In this document: positions 1 through 8,203 of the stretch, one piece after another | Layout: each line of letters opens with the position of its first letter | Numbering within the stretch: the stretch's first letter is position 1 | Origin: Deltaproteobacteria bacterium | GTDB taxonomy: Bacteria > Desulfobacterota > Syntrophia > Syntrophales > Smithellaceae | NCBI GenBank assembly: GCA_019136325.1 | Contig: JAGVUJ010000323.1 | Location: forward strand, 1-26,171 | Reading direction: 5' to 3' | Length of the DNA stretch: 26,171 nucleotides | Position numbers and translations under genes: made by a program | Notes under the pieces: generated by a model | What the model saw: only the letters and a program-made list of their open reading frames with translations | Told to the model about the DNA's origin: nothing | The model's database searches: none

Positions 1-377
1 GCATCCGTGCTTAAAACAACATTGCCTTTAATCTCGACATTTTTGGTATCCGTTAGAAGACGGCCGTTATCGGCTTTCATTTCAAACGCCCTGCCGTCGG
101 ATGTCACCAACCTCATCTGAACCTGTTTTAAAATCGCCAGATTTTGTTTCTTGTCATATGTTGCGGATTCCGCTTTGACCTCCATTTTATCGATGCCTTT
201 ACCGACTTCCGTGTAAACGAAACCTTTAATTTGCAGATCAACGCTGTCCTGCAAAACATTTACGATATTTTTTTGTTTATGAACATTGCCTCTGGCTATG
301 AAAAGAACGGCAATCAGACCTGCCAGAAAAACTATTGTTATTCCGAATATAACGATCGTTTTTCTTTTTATTTTCAT
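1..377 (-). CDS. lptC: LptC-like LPS export protein (partial, 3' end beyond window)
   Basis: This is the first 125 codons of a single-pass inner-membrane protein; the gene runs off the left edge. The start ATG is at 377. Residues 1-5 are basic, followed by one hydrophobic helix at about residues 8-27 and a periplasmic beta-rich part with the LptC/OstA-like alternation (DKMEVKAESATYD, EMKADNGRLLTDT, VEIKGNVVLST). LptC is the bitopic partner of the LptBFG transporter and passes LPS to LptA in the periplasm. It lies 127 bp downstream of kdsC in the same direction, which is the usual kdsC-lptC order; lptA and lptB may follow outside the window. The spacer 378-504 holds only a short inverted repeat (464-477). 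The family call rests on topology, pattern and neighbours. Confidence 0.85.
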   Translation of the reverse strand, partial: MKIKRKTIVIFGITIVFLAGLIAVLFIARGNVHKQKNIVNVLQDSVDLQIKGFVYTEVGKGIDKMEVKAESATYDKKQNLAILKQVQMRLVTSDGRAFEMKADNGRLLTDTKNVEIKGNVVLSTD

Positions 378-504
378 CACAATCCGGAGTATCCTGCGTC
401 AATATTCTCAGTTGATTTGATTATATCACTCCGAATGCCGGGTGTAAAGATATTAAGGGCCACGGGAAGATATTCCCTACGGAAAAAACGATCAACACTA
501 TTTT

Positions 505-1041
505 TCAGTCCATTGGAAATTCGTATCGGGCGGCAATCTCCGGCCATTTTTCCTGCGCTTTCAGGATCATTTCGCATACCTCTCTTACCGCACCTTTTCC
601 ACCCTTGTGACTGGTTATATAATCAACCTGTTTTTTCACGACATCAACGGCATCGGCGACCGCCACGGAGAAACCGACTCTTTTCAAAACAGGAATGTCC
701 ACAATATCATCGCCGATAAAAGCCGTCTCGTCCGGAGATAATTTATGTTTTTTCAGGATTTTCTCAAAGACTTCCTTTTTATTAAAAACCTTCTGATACA
801 CGTCCTTGATATCCAGATCCTTCGCCCGATGTCTTACGAGATTAGATTGCCGACCGGTAATGATCGCAACCTTAATGCCATAGCGCTGCATGACCTTTAA
901 TCCGTGTCCGTCGCGTACATTAAAATTTTTCAGCTCCCTCCCCTCATCGTCCATGATGATTCGACCGTCTGTCATCACACCGTCGATATCCAGCATCAGC
1001 ATCCTGATCTTCTTCAGTTTTTCTTTGACACTTTTTTTCAT
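505..1041 (-). CDS. kdsC: 3-deoxy-D-manno-octulosonate 8-phosphate phosphatase (KdsC)
   Basis: This 178-residue, single-domain HAD phosphatase is expected to hydrolyse KDO-8-phosphate to free KDO, the step after KdsA in lipid A-core synthesis, in the cytosol. Motif I is LDIDGVMTDG at residues 17-26, with nucleophile Asp18 and acid/base Asp20. Motif II is ITGRQS at 61-66, and motif III is GDDIVD at 110-115 for Mg2+. There is no cap domain, and the length is normal for KdsC tetramers. The C terminus keeps the family-typical SHKGGKGAVREVCE stretch. It lies 23 bp after kdsA, so the product of one enzyme feeds the next within the operon. Nothing looks broken. Confidence 0.96.
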   Translation of the reverse strand: MKKSVKEKLKKIRMLMLDIDGVMTDGRIIMDDEGRELKNFNVRDGHGLKVMQRYGIKVAIITGRQSNLVRHRAKDLDIKDVYQKVFNKKEVFEKILKKHKLSPDETAFIGDDIVDIPVLKRVGFSVAVADAVDVVKKQVDYITSHKGGKGAVREVCEMILKAQEKWPEIAARYEFPMD

Positions 1042-1064
1042 GATGAATTTATCCTTTGCGATTT

Positions 1065-1904
1065 TTACTTCACGTTTTTATTCGGGCCCGCTTTGACGAG
1101 AGAGTCTATTTTTGTCAAAGTTACCAGAAGCTTTTCCAGCGAACTCAGGTACAGGGAATTTGCGCCGTCACAAAGCGCTTTTTCAGGGTTGCGATGCACC
1201 TCGAAAAATACGCCATCCACCCCGGCGGCAACGGCCGCCCGTGCCAGATACTTCACCATATCACGTTGACCGCCCGAACACGTTCCCTGGCCTCCCGGTA
1301 ATTGCACCGAATGTGTGGCATCGAAAATGACCGGATATCCCATCTCCCTCATGATCGGCAGCGAGCGTACATCGAAAACGAGATTATTGTAGCCGAACGT
1401 TGCTCCCCTTTCCGTTATCATGATGTTTTCATTTCCAGTTTTTTTCGCTTTCTCAATAATGTTGGCCACATCCCAGGGAGCCAGAAACTGTCCTTTTTTG
1501 ATGTTGATGACGCGCGCTTTTTTCGCTATTTCAACGATAAAATCAGTCTGGCGGCAAAGAAAGGCGGGCACCTGCACGACATCGAGAACGTCGGCCGCTT
1601 TATCAATTTCTTCAAAACGATGAACATCCGAAAGCACCGGGATATTCAGCTTTTCCCTGATGTTTTGTAAAATGTCCAATCCTTTTTCATATCCCGGACC
1701 GCGGTAGGAATTTATTGACGTGCGGTTGGCTTTGTCATAAGACGCCTTAAAGATAAAAGGCATTTTTAATTTTGCGGTAAGTTTTTTTAAATACAGTGCG
1801 ACATCCGTGGCCGCCTTCTCATTCTCCAGGACGCATGGTCCGGCGATCAGGACAAATTTCCTGTTATCTCCAACAACAAAATCGCCTATTTTTATTTTTT
1901 TCAT
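1065..1904 (-). CDS. kdsA: 2-dehydro-3-deoxyphosphooctonate aldolase (KDO-8-phosphate synthase, KdsA)
   Basis: This 279-residue enzyme should condense phosphoenolpyruvate with arabinose 5-phosphate to give KDO-8-phosphate, the first committed step to KDO for LPS. Family motifs are intact: IAGPCVLE at 20-27, KASYDKANRTS starting at Lys53, DVVQVPAFLCRQT, IKKGQFLAPWD and ERGATFGYNNL. Cys24 sits where metal-dependent KdsA enzymes carry their metal-binding cysteine (E. coli's metal-independent enzyme has Asn there), and CDGANS near the C terminus supplies the matching aspartate. I therefore infer the metal-dependent class. The start codon overlaps the stop of the upstream TPR gene by one base (TAATG), implying translational coupling. 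Confidence 0.97.
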   Translation of the reverse strand: MKKIKIGDFVVGDNRKFVLIAGPCVLENEKAATDVALYLKKLTAKLKMPFIFKASYDKANRTSINSYRGPGYEKGLDILQNIREKLNIPVLSDVHRFEEIDKAADVLDVVQVPAFLCRQTDFIVEIAKKARVINIKKGQFLAPWDVANIIEKAKKTGNENIMITERGATFGYNNLVFDVRSLPIMREMGYPVIFDATHSVQLPGGQGTCSGGQRDMVKYLARAAVAAGVDGVFFEVHRNPEKALCDGANSLYLSSLEKLLVTLTKIDSLVKAGPNKNVK

Positions 1905-3922
1905 TATTCTTCTCTCCCCGCATTTTGCTGCGTTTTTTCCTGTAATAATTTTATATTCAATCGGGGTATTCTTTGAGCGGCTTTGGCCGAGTCCGGATTC
2001 AAAGCATACGCCTTTTTATATGTTTCCAGCGCTTTCCGATAGAGTCCTTTTTTTTCGTAAGCTTCGCCGAGGTTATCATAAATATCAGCGTCATCGCTAT
2101 CGAATTTGAGCGCCATCTGATAATTTTTAATGGCCAGATCATAATTGCCGGAAGCAGCATAAGCATAACCCAGATTGGCGTAAGAGCCGGCTTTCTTCGG
2201 CTCCAGCTTCGCAAGCCTCTGATAAATGCCGATGGCTTTTGAATAACTCTTTTCTTTCAAATGAAGATCGGCCAGACCGCTCAAGACGTCCTTTGTCGGA
2301 GAAGATATTTTCTCATACGTTGCAATCGCCTTCTTTCTCATGCCCGTTTTTTCATAAGTGTCCGCCAGGTTGTAACGCAAAACCGGATCTTTCGCTCCCA
2401 GTTGGATTGCTTTTTCGTAATGGGCAGCCGATTCCTTATATTTCTTCAATTCTCCGTAGGCAAAACCCAGGCCGGCATAGACGGACACTTTCTGCGGCGA
2501 TTTTGTTTTTATCGTTTCGTAATATTTTACAGCCCGGTCATATTGTTTGTTTTTAAGGGCCAGGTCGGCAAGACGCTCCAGCGCGTCGGTATCGTTCGGA
2601 TGACGTTTCAGCACCTTTTCATATTCCCTGGCAGCATCGGCATACATTTTTTTTCTTTCGAAAACGGCGCCGAGATTATACCGGATGGTCGGATCGTCAG
2701 GATTCAGGGCTGCGGCTTTTTTAAGACTGTTGAGTTCTTCCTGACCTTTGCCGCTTCCGGCATAGGCAGCCGCCAGATTCGCATGCGCAACCGGATTTTT
2801 CGGTTGTCGCTTCAGGATTTCCTTGTAATATTCTATTGCTTCATCATTTTTTTTAAGCTTCAGATAAATATCGCCGAGGGCAAACAAGGCCTGTTCCGGT
2901 TCCCGGGAGCGGTCGGCTATATATTTATATTCTTCGACGGCCTCTTTGAACATCCGGCTGTTTTTGTAGGCTTCCGCCAGCCGGAATCTGGCTGAATAAT
3001 TATCGGGCTCCAATCTGACCGCCTCCCGGTAACTTTGAACCGCCTGAGCCCACAACTTCTTCTCCTCTAGAGAAAGACCCAGCGCCAGATAGGCCTCTGT
3101 TTCCTTCGGATTTATTCTGACGATTTCTCTGGCCATTTTGATCGCATCATCGAATTGCTTCTGTTTGACATTAATCTTTACCAGCTCCAGCATGGCGACG
3201 GTATCATCGGGTTTAATGCTCAATACTTCCTTATACAGATTGCCTGCGTCATCCGGTCGGCCGTGACGCGCATAAACGCCCGCCAGAATTTTACGCACAC
3301 TGACATCGTTGTGGTTGAGCGCAATCGCCTTCTTCAAATACTCGATCTGCTGATTGACATTGGAAGAATCTTTCGCGAACCGAAACCAGTCCTGAGGCGT
3401 AATGACAATTTTAATCGGCACCGTCGCTATCGTTTCATCCCGGTAATTGACCTGGATATGATAACCGGCAACCGTGTCGGAATTTTCTATGGCCGTTCCT
3501 TTCATGATGATCTTATTAACAAAATCAATACCCTTCAGCAAAACGCCCAGATCATTGTCCCGGTCGCTGAATCCGTTAAATTTAACATACGTGTATCGAC
3601 CCGATAAATCATCGCTGACAACGGATTTGACCACAAATTCGTCGCGGTAAGTGATTTCCAGCCCGTTGTTTCTTCCGATGCGGATATCCTTGCCGTTTTT
3701 TTCCAGCTCCAGATAATAAAATTGCGGCTTTTCCTTGAGCGCGTAATGAGCAAAGGTGTTTTTAATTCTGGATGCCTGAAGGGCAAAAGAAGAAAAAACA
3801 TTCCGGGAAAGAAAAACAACAATTAATAACACACCACTGATGACAGCCAGCACGATGGCTGTTTTTTGAACCGGAAACGACATTCGCCGCTTCGGTGTTT
3901 TCTGATCACGATGCCTTTCCAT
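1904..3922 (-). CDS. membrane-anchored TPR-repeat protein
   Basis: The protein has about 672 residues, one N-terminal membrane helix, a region of roughly 130 residues predicted mainly beta with no family I recognise, then about 13 consecutive 34-residue TPR units, most with the canonical small/aromatic pattern (for example YNLGAVFERKKMYADAAREYEKV). I see no catalytic motif. The helix and lysine/arginine-rich N terminus imply an inner-membrane anchor; the repeats probably face the periplasm. The reading frame is open to an ATG at 3952, but that start has no Shine-Dalgarno. The ATG at 3922 has GAGGA 8 nt upstream and is preferred. It lies between xerD and kdsA, 1 nt overlapping kdsA, so a role as scaffold or assembly factor for envelope or LPS work is suggested by context only. 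Confidence 0.85.
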   Translation of the reverse strand: MERHRDQKTPKRRMSFPVQKTAIVLAVISGVLLIVVFLSRNVFSSFALQASRIKNTFAHYALKEKPQFYYLELEKNGKDIRIGRNNGLEITYRDEFVVKSVVSDDLSGRYTYVKFNGFSDRDNDLGVLLKGIDFVNKIIMKGTAIENSDTVAGYHIQVNYRDETIATVPIKIVITPQDWFRFAKDSSNVNQQIEYLKKAIALNHNDVSVRKILAGVYARHGRPDDAGNLYKEVLSIKPDDTVAMLELVKINVKQKQFDDAIKMAREIVRINPKETEAYLALGLSLEEKKLWAQAVQSYREAVRLEPDNYSARFRLAEAYKNSRMFKEAVEEYKYIADRSREPEQALFALGDIYLKLKKNDEAIEYYKEILKRQPKNPVAHANLAAAYAGSGKGQEELNSLKKAAALNPDDPTIRYNLGAVFERKKMYADAAREYEKVLKRHPNDTDALERLADLALKNKQYDRAVKYYETIKTKSPQKVSVYAGLGFAYGELKKYKESAAHYEKAIQLGAKDPVLRYNLADTYEKTGMRKKAIATYEKISSPTKDVLSGLADLHLKEKSYSKAIGIYQRLAKLEPKKAGSYANLGYAYAASGNYDLAIKNYQMALKFDSDDADIYDNLGEAYEKKGLYRKALETYKKAYALNPDSAKAAQRIPRLNIKLLQEKTQQNAGREE

Positions 3923-3983
3923 CTCTGGTGTCCTCATTGAGTGAATCATCATCTTTTCAAAATCGCGTTTGATATTTTTTATA

Positions 3984-4874
3984 TCAGCTGCGCGGATGAT
4001 ACTTGCTGTGCACTTCCTTCAATCTTTCCCTGGTTATATGCGTGTAAATTTGCGTTGTCGAAATATCAGAATGACCCAGCATGACCTGCACGGTGCGCAA
4101 ATCCGCGCCGCCCTCCAGCAGATGCGACGCAAACGAATGCCGGAATGTATGCGGATAAACTTTTTTTTGCAATCCGGCTTTTTTGGCGTAAGCGGCAACA
4201 ATTTTCCAGAAACCCTGTCTGGTGAATCTCTTCCCAAAGCGATTCAAAAATAAAACATCTGTGCTCTTTTTCTGCATGTACCGGGGTCTGATCTCATCAA
4301 CATAACGTCGTGTGCAATCGTAAGCTATTTTGCCGATCGGAACAATCCTTTCCTTGCTTCCCTTGCCCATGACAATTAAAAATCCCACCTGCCAGTTAAT
4401 ACTGTTCATGGTCAGGTTGATTAATTCAGACACACGGATTCCCGTCGCATATAAAAGCTCGAGCATGGCGGCATTGCGGATATCGGCATTGCTCTGATTT
4501 CCGGGCTGGGCCAGGATGATCTTCATTTCCTCTTTGCTGATCGTTTCCGGCAGCTTCATCCATACTTTGGCCAGCTCAATATTGGCCAGCGGATTCTCCG
4601 TTAATATTTTTTCCCGCAGAAGATATTTATAAAACCCTCTTAAAGCGGCCAGCGACCTGTTCATGGAGTTCGCCGCCAGGCCTTCATTCCGGATCCTGGT
4701 CAGATATTCGACAATCACTTCCGGCGTTACTTTTGTTATGTCATTTATTTTCTTTTCTTCTTCGATAAAGAAAATATACCGGCGCAAATCGCGTCCGTAG
4801 GACTCCAGCGTATTTTGAGCCATCCCGCGTTCGACCAGAAGATAATCAAAATATTTCACCATGAGTTCCCGCAT
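3984..4874 (-). CDS. xerD: site-specific tyrosine recombinase XerD
   Basis: This 296-residue tyrosine recombinase is expected to resolve chromosome dimers at dif with XerC and FtsK. The N-terminal SAM-like DNA-binding domain covers about residues 1-90 and the catalytic domain about 105-290. All six catalytic residues are visible: Arg147 (ATGIRVSEL), Lys171 (GKGSKER), His242 and Arg245 (HTFRHSFASH), His268 (LGHSDISTTQ) and nucleophile Tyr277 (IYTH). Spacing matches E. coli XerD (R148, K172, H244, R247, H270, Y279). The tail RERLKEVHSKYHPRS is more XerD-like than XerC-like. The start at 4874 has no clear Shine-Dalgarno; the in-frame ATG at 4862 follows GGGA and is possible. No flanking att sites or integrated element are visible, so it looks like the housekeeping enzyme. 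Confidence 0.93.
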   Translation of the reverse strand: MRELMVKYFDYLLVERGMAQNTLESYGRDLRRYIFFIEEEKKINDITKVTPEVIVEYLTRIRNEGLAANSMNRSLAALRGFYKYLLREKILTENPLANIELAKVWMKLPETISKEEMKIILAQPGNQSNADIRNAAMLELLYATGIRVSELINLTMNSINWQVGFLIVMGKGSKERIVPIGKIAYDCTRRYVDEIRPRYMQKKSTDVLFLNRFGKRFTRQGFWKIVAAYAKKAGLQKKVYPHTFRHSFASHLLEGGADLRTVQVMLGHSDISTTQIYTHITRERLKEVHSKYHPRS

Positions 4875-4987
4875 GAGACTTTTTAACTTAAATATCTTCC
4901 TGACGCAAAGATTTTTTATTGACTTATTTTATAATATCGTAAAAATAAGAACAAATATCCATAATACTTTCTTAACAAGGACTTTCA
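4875..4987. promoter_or_regulatory. divergent AT-rich promoter region, xerD / rpiB
   Basis: These 113 bp separate the leftward xerD operon from rightward rpiB and must hold both promoters. A perfect TATAAT sits at 4930-4935 on the plus strand, but I cannot find a good -35 box 16-18 bp upstream of it. A TTGACT occurs at 4919-4924 with only a weak -10 (AAAATA at 4942-4947) 17 bp downstream. On the minus strand the same AT stretch offers TATTAT-like hexamers. The exact start sites are therefore unresolved. The rpiB Shine-Dalgarno, AAGGA at 4977-4981, is 6 nt before its ATG. Confidence 0.35.
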
Positions 4988-5431
4988 ATGCAAAGAATCA
5001 TTATTGCTTCCGATCATGGCGCGGTAAAATTAAAAGCCGATATCATTGCGTTCTTGAAAACAAAAAACTGCGACGTAAAGGACATGGGGGTAGCCAGTGA
5101 AGATCCTGTCGATTATCCGGATATTGCCGTTGCCGCCTGCATGGAATTTAAAAAAGGAGGCTACGATTTCGGCATCCTGCTTTGCGGAACCGGAATCGGC
5201 GTATGCATCACCGCCAATAAGATCAACGGCATCCGGTGCGCCCTGATTCATGACCTCTTTACCGCCGAAATGGCCAAAGCACATAACGATGCCAACTTTA
5301 TCGCCTTGGGCGGACGCGTGCAATACGCTGTGCCGGTCACGGAAATAATTGAAAAATTCATGGAAACAAAATTCGCGGGAGACAGGCATTCAAGAAGAGT
5401 GGCAAAAATCATGAATGCGGAAAATAACTGA
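4988..5431 (+). CDS. rpiB: ribose-5-phosphate isomerase B
   Basis: This 147-residue RpiB/LacAB-family sugar-phosphate isomerase interconverts ribulose 5-phosphate and ribose 5-phosphate in the non-oxidative pentose phosphate pathway. Visible motifs are ASDHGA at 7-12 (Asp9 and His10, phosphosugar binding), DYPD at 42-45, LLCGTGIG with catalytic Cys66, and AHNDANFIALGGR in the middle. The second glycine of the common SDHGG motif is Ala12, a minor change. Length is typical. The start is well supported by AAGGA 6 nt upstream. It is the first gene of a rightward group, 27 bp before a methyltransferase gene. KDO synthesis across the divergent promoter also uses a pentose phosphate (arabinose 5-phosphate), but a functional link is speculative. 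Confidence 0.95.
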   Translation: MQRIIIASDHGAVKLKADIIAFLKTKNCDVKDMGVASEDPVDYPDIAVAACMEFKKGGYDFGILLCGTGIGVCITANKINGIRCALIHDLFTAEMAKAHNDANFIALGGRVQYAVPVTEIIEKFMETKFAGDRHSRRVAKIMNAENN

Positions 5432-5458
5432 AATCTTTATTTTAATACAGGCATTCAG

Positions 5459-6319
5459 ATGGCGGAAGTCCTCGATAAAAGAAAGATTCGCAACGTTTTC
5501 CGCAACGTCCAGAAACACCTGGCTATTGCGCAGTTAATCAGACGTTTTTCCACCAACAAAGAAGATATCCGAAAGGCCGCCCTGAACAGGATCGACCTGT
5601 CCCATTGCCGGAGCGTTTTGGAACTGGGCTGCGCGTTCGGTGCTTTTACCGAGGCCCTGCAGAATAAATTACACCCGAATGCAAAAATAACCGGCGTCGA
5701 TATTATTCCCGAATACAAGCCGTTTTTTCTGGAAGCCTGCCGACGCGCCGGATATGAAGGATCATTTTCCTCGTCGGGCATTGAGAAAATCAAGAAATAT
5801 CATTCCGATTCACTGGACCTGATCATCTGCAGCTACGCTTTATATTTTTTCCCCGAGATTGTCCCGGAAATCGCACGCGTGCTGAAGCAAGACGGTTTGT
5901 TTATCACCATCACCCACTCCAACCGGGACATGCGGGAAATGGTTGAACTTGTAAAAAGAATTCTCAGACAAAACAATTCCCTCGAAAACAGCCCCTCTCT
6001 GCCGATAGAAATTATATTTGACCAGTTCTCCGCGGAGAACGGCGAAAATCTTCTCAACCCTTTTTTCAATCGGATAGAAGCGATCGATTTTAAAAATACG
6101 CTTGTCTTTCAGCCTCAGGACATTGAACACTTCATGAATTATTTCCAGTTTAAAAAGTCGTTTTTTCTGACCGGAAGCAATGCGAGCGATCAAACAATCA
6201 TTCATCAGCTTTATGAAGAATTAAAAGACCTGGCGGCAAGGAAGAGTTCTGTCACCATGTGCAAGGACGACAGAATTTTCATCTGTTCCCTTCCCGTAAA
6301 ACCAGAGGATTTGAAATGA
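5459..6319 (+). CDS. class I SAM-dependent methyltransferase
   Basis: This is a 286-residue cytosolic protein of the Methyltransf_11/25 type. The SAM-binding motif I is SVLELGCAFGAF at about 52-63, the acidic end of strand 2 is GVDIIPEY, and DLIICSYALYFFPEIVPEIARVLKQDG carries the motif IV-VI pattern of small-molecule methyltransferases. The N-terminal 45 residues are basic and helical, and the C-terminal 100 residues have no motif I recognise, so the substrate cannot be named. It follows rpiB by 27 bp and its stop overlaps the start of the Nudix gene as ATGA, so the two are likely translated together. The Shine-Dalgarno is weak (CAGG before ATG). Confidence 0.8.
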   Translation: MAEVLDKRKIRNVFRNVQKHLAIAQLIRRFSTNKEDIRKAALNRIDLSHCRSVLELGCAFGAFTEALQNKLHPNAKITGVDIIPEYKPFFLEACRRAGYEGSFSSSGIEKIKKYHSDSLDLIICSYALYFFPEIVPEIARVLKQDGLFITITHSNRDMREMVELVKRILRQNNSLENSPSLPIEIIFDQFSAENGENLLNPFFNRIEAIDFKNTLVFQPQDIEHFMNYFQFKKSFFLTGSNASDQTIIHQLYEELKDLAARKSSVTMCKDDRIFICSLPVKPEDLK

Positions 6320-7314
6320 AAAAACAAAGGAGACATTGTCCGTACTGCGGCGAAATCATCATCAAAAAATATGAGGACAATGTTCAACGCGACTTTTGTC
6401 CCGTCTGCAATTCTTTTTTCTATGAAAACCCGCTACCGGTGGTTTCCTCCATTCTGGAATCATCGCGCCGGATCCTGCTGGTCAAACGCGACCGGGCTCC
6501 CTCGAAGGGATTATGGTGTCTGCCAACCGGATTTGCCGAAGCCGGGGAAAGCATCGAGGAAGCGGCCCTGCGCGAGCTGTCGGAAGAAACCGGCATCAAG
6601 GGAAAAATCGTCAAACTGCTGGATGTCGATTCCTATAAAAGCCGCTTTTACGGCGATCTGCTTTTCCTGACGTTTATCGTGGAGCAAACCGGCGGGAAGA
6701 TTTGCGCCGGCGATGATTGCTCGCAGGCCAAATTCTGGCCGGTCAACAAACTGCCTCCCCTTGCCTTCCGCTCCAACAAACGCGCCTTGGACGCTTATAT
6801 CAAAAGCAGAAAGGATTACTGGGCAATATATGATTTAATTGAACACGCCGATAAAAGAACCCTTCCGCCTGCCATCGCAAAAAATTCTCTGACGAGGCGC
6901 CTGGTCAACGTCATCATCAAGAACAAAGAAAAAATTATCGATCAATGGCTGGAAGATGTCGCCGTGAATCCTTCCACCACCGAGTATCACAAGGTGGACC
7001 GAGTGATTCTTTATAATATCTGCGACAGGATTCTCTCGCAATTAACCCTCTGGCTCGGCGGCATGGACGATGTTGATCAACTTAGAAGTTTCTACACCAA
7101 ACTGGGACGGGAAAGAAAAAAATCCGGTTTTAAAATCAGCGGCGCTTTGAGCGCGTTGAGCCTCATCCGTAAGCACATTTGGACGTTCGCCCTGGCTCAG
7201 GACGCCCTGCAGAAGCATCTGGGACTGCTGATGACGTTTGAACTGTTGAGGCGGATGACGATCTTTTTCGACCTGGCCACGTTCTATTTAACCAAAGGAC
7301 ACGAAGGGAATTAA
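6316..7314 (+). CDS. Nudix hydrolase with N-terminal zinc ribbon and C-terminal RsbRD-N-like domain
   Basis: This 332-residue protein has three parts. Residues 8-31 form a zinc ribbon (CPYC at 8-11, CPVC at 28-31), as in NudC-like hydrolases. Residues about 40-165 are a Nudix fold with a complete Nudix box (G72, E78, REL at 86-88, EE at 90-91, G93), expected to cleave a nucleoside diphosphate linked to X. Residues about 192-328 resemble the helical N-terminal domain of RsbRD-type regulators: IDQWLEDV, YHKVDR, the FYTKLGRERKKSGFKISG block and RRMTIFFDLATFYLTKG. The frame is open upstream, but ATG 6316 has GAGGA 6 nt before it and forms an ATGA overlap with the methyltransferase stop. The hydrolysed substrate is unknown. 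The third domain may sense a ligand or bind a partner; this is inference. Confidence 0.85.
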   Translation: MKKQRRHCPYCGEIIIKKYEDNVQRDFCPVCNSFFYENPLPVVSSILESSRRILLVKRDRAPSKGLWCLPTGFAEAGESIEEAALRELSEETGIKGKIVKLLDVDSYKSRFYGDLLFLTFIVEQTGGKICAGDDCSQAKFWPVNKLPPLAFRSNKRALDAYIKSRKDYWAIYDLIEHADKRTLPPAIAKNSLTRRLVNVIIKNKEKIIDQWLEDVAVNPSTTEYHKVDRVILYNICDRILSQLTLWLGGMDDVDQLRSFYTKLGRERKKSGFKISGALSALSLIRKHIWTFALAQDALQKHLGLLMTFELLRRMTIFFDLATFYLTKGHEGN

Positions 7315-7363
7315 GATTTAAGATTTTCAAATTTTCGACAACTAATCGTATTGGGGGTGTGCT

Positions 7364-8011
7364 ATGGAATTCAAAGATGTCATAAAACAACGTCGTGCCG
7401 TAAATTTTTTCGACCCGACCCGGGATGTAACTGACGCGCAGCTCAAACAAATCATAGAAACTGCGGCGCTGGCGCCTTCAGGCTTCAATCTTCAGCCGTG
7501 GAGAGTGATCGTTCTAAGGGATAAAGGGAAAAAAGAAATGTTGAGAAAAGTGGCCATGAATCAGCCGAAAATTACTGAAGCGCCCGTCGTCCTGATTGTT
7601 CTGGCGGATCGTGAAGGATGGAAGAAAGGCAATCCCGGTTTCGAAAAAGATTTTATCGAATCAGTCAAAGAAGGCATTATGAAGCAGGAGCAGTACGACT
7701 GGTTCTGCAAGGCAACCCTTTCTCTTTACGGAGCCACGCCGGAACGTCAACTGGCGTTTGCCTGCAAGAATACCGGATTTTTCGCCATGGCGCTGATGCT
7801 GGCAGCCAAAGATGCCGGCCTTGATTCTCACCCGATGGACGGATTCGACATTGACGGCGTTCACAAAGCGTTTAATATCCCTGAACAGTACTGGATTCCC
7901 TGTTTACTGGCCATCGGCCATTTCGACAAAACAAAAACACTTATCCCGCCAAAATGGAGAAAGAGTTATGATGAAATAATAATGAGACTTGACGAAAACG
8001 AATCCCGATGA
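7364..8011 (+). CDS. nitroreductase family protein
   Basis: This is a 215-residue FMN-dependent oxidoreductase of the nitroreductase/NfsB superfamily. FMN-contacting motifs are RRAVNFFD near residue 10 (the family's RRSxRxF) and LAPSGFNLQPWRV near residue 36. The C-terminal half has the usual second FMN block (MALMLAAKDAGLDSHPMDGFD) and PCLLAIGH. It probably moves electrons from NAD(P)H to a nitro, quinone or enone substrate; the natural substrate cannot be read from sequence. The start has a strong GGGGG at 7353-7357, 6 nt before the ATG. The last codons and the stop lie inside a palindrome (8002-8019) shared with another intergenic site, so the natural C terminus may have been altered slightly. 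Confidence 0.9.
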   Translation: MEFKDVIKQRRAVNFFDPTRDVTDAQLKQIIETAALAPSGFNLQPWRVIVLRDKGKKEMLRKVAMNQPKITEAPVVLIVLADREGWKKGNPGFEKDFIESVKEGIMKQEQYDWFCKATLSLYGATPERQLAFACKNTGFFAMALMLAAKDAGLDSHPMDGFDIDGVHKAFNIPEQYWIPCLLAIGHFDKTKTLIPPKWRKSYDEIIMRLDENESR

Positions 8012-8019
8012 GTCGGGAT
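8002..8019. repeat. short palindrome overlapping the nitroreductase stop codon
   Basis: Arms ATCCCGA (8002-8008) and TCGGGAT (8013-8019) flank a TGAG loop, and the loop supplies the TGA stop. The 18-mer starting CCCGATG at 8004-8021 recurs with one mismatch at 18828-18845. There is no T-run directly after it, so it is not a classical terminator. Confidence 0.75.
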
Positions 8020-8075
8020 GAAGTTTGAGTCGTTAGTCGAATTATCCCAGGAGCGCAGCGATCGTGACTCCCGCT

Positions 8076-8148
8076 GAGAGCGAATAGAGTGAAGCTCGAA
8101 ACGCAGGAGGAACAATCCCGCCAACAAAGTTGGCTGGGACGTGGGATT
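8076..8148 (+). repeat. dispersed structured repeat, copy A (arm plus hairpin)
   Basis: The 44-nt arm 8076-8119 begins GAGAGCGAATAG and contains GAAGCTCGAA. It aligns with arms at 15679-15722 and, on the minus strand, 26072-26114. The arm ends in AATCCC (8114-8119), which pairs with GGGATT (8143-8148). Inside is a locus-specific stem GCCAAC-AAA-GTTGGC (8120-8134). A run of five T follows, so this copy could also act as a terminator for the nitroreductase transcript. Confidence 0.65.
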
Positions 8149-8203
8149 TTTGACACCTTTATAAAAATAAATTAAAAGCGAGATCGGTCTAGTCCCACAA
8201 GAT

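Noticed and set aside
377..577. A 66-codon minus-strand frame ending in a TGATG overlap with lptC
   Set aside because: It starts inside kdsC in another frame, has no ribosome site or family resemblance, and the kdsC frame clearly explains most of it.
2261..2995. A 244-codon plus-strand open frame
   Set aside because: It is antisense to the TPR gene; its hydrophobic, Phe/Ile-rich composition is what the reverse of TPR codons produces.
3984..4874. Tyrosine recombinase as an integrase of a mobile element
   Set aside because: Residue spacing and tail are XerD-like, it sits in an envelope operon, and no att repeats, tRNA or phage genes flank it.
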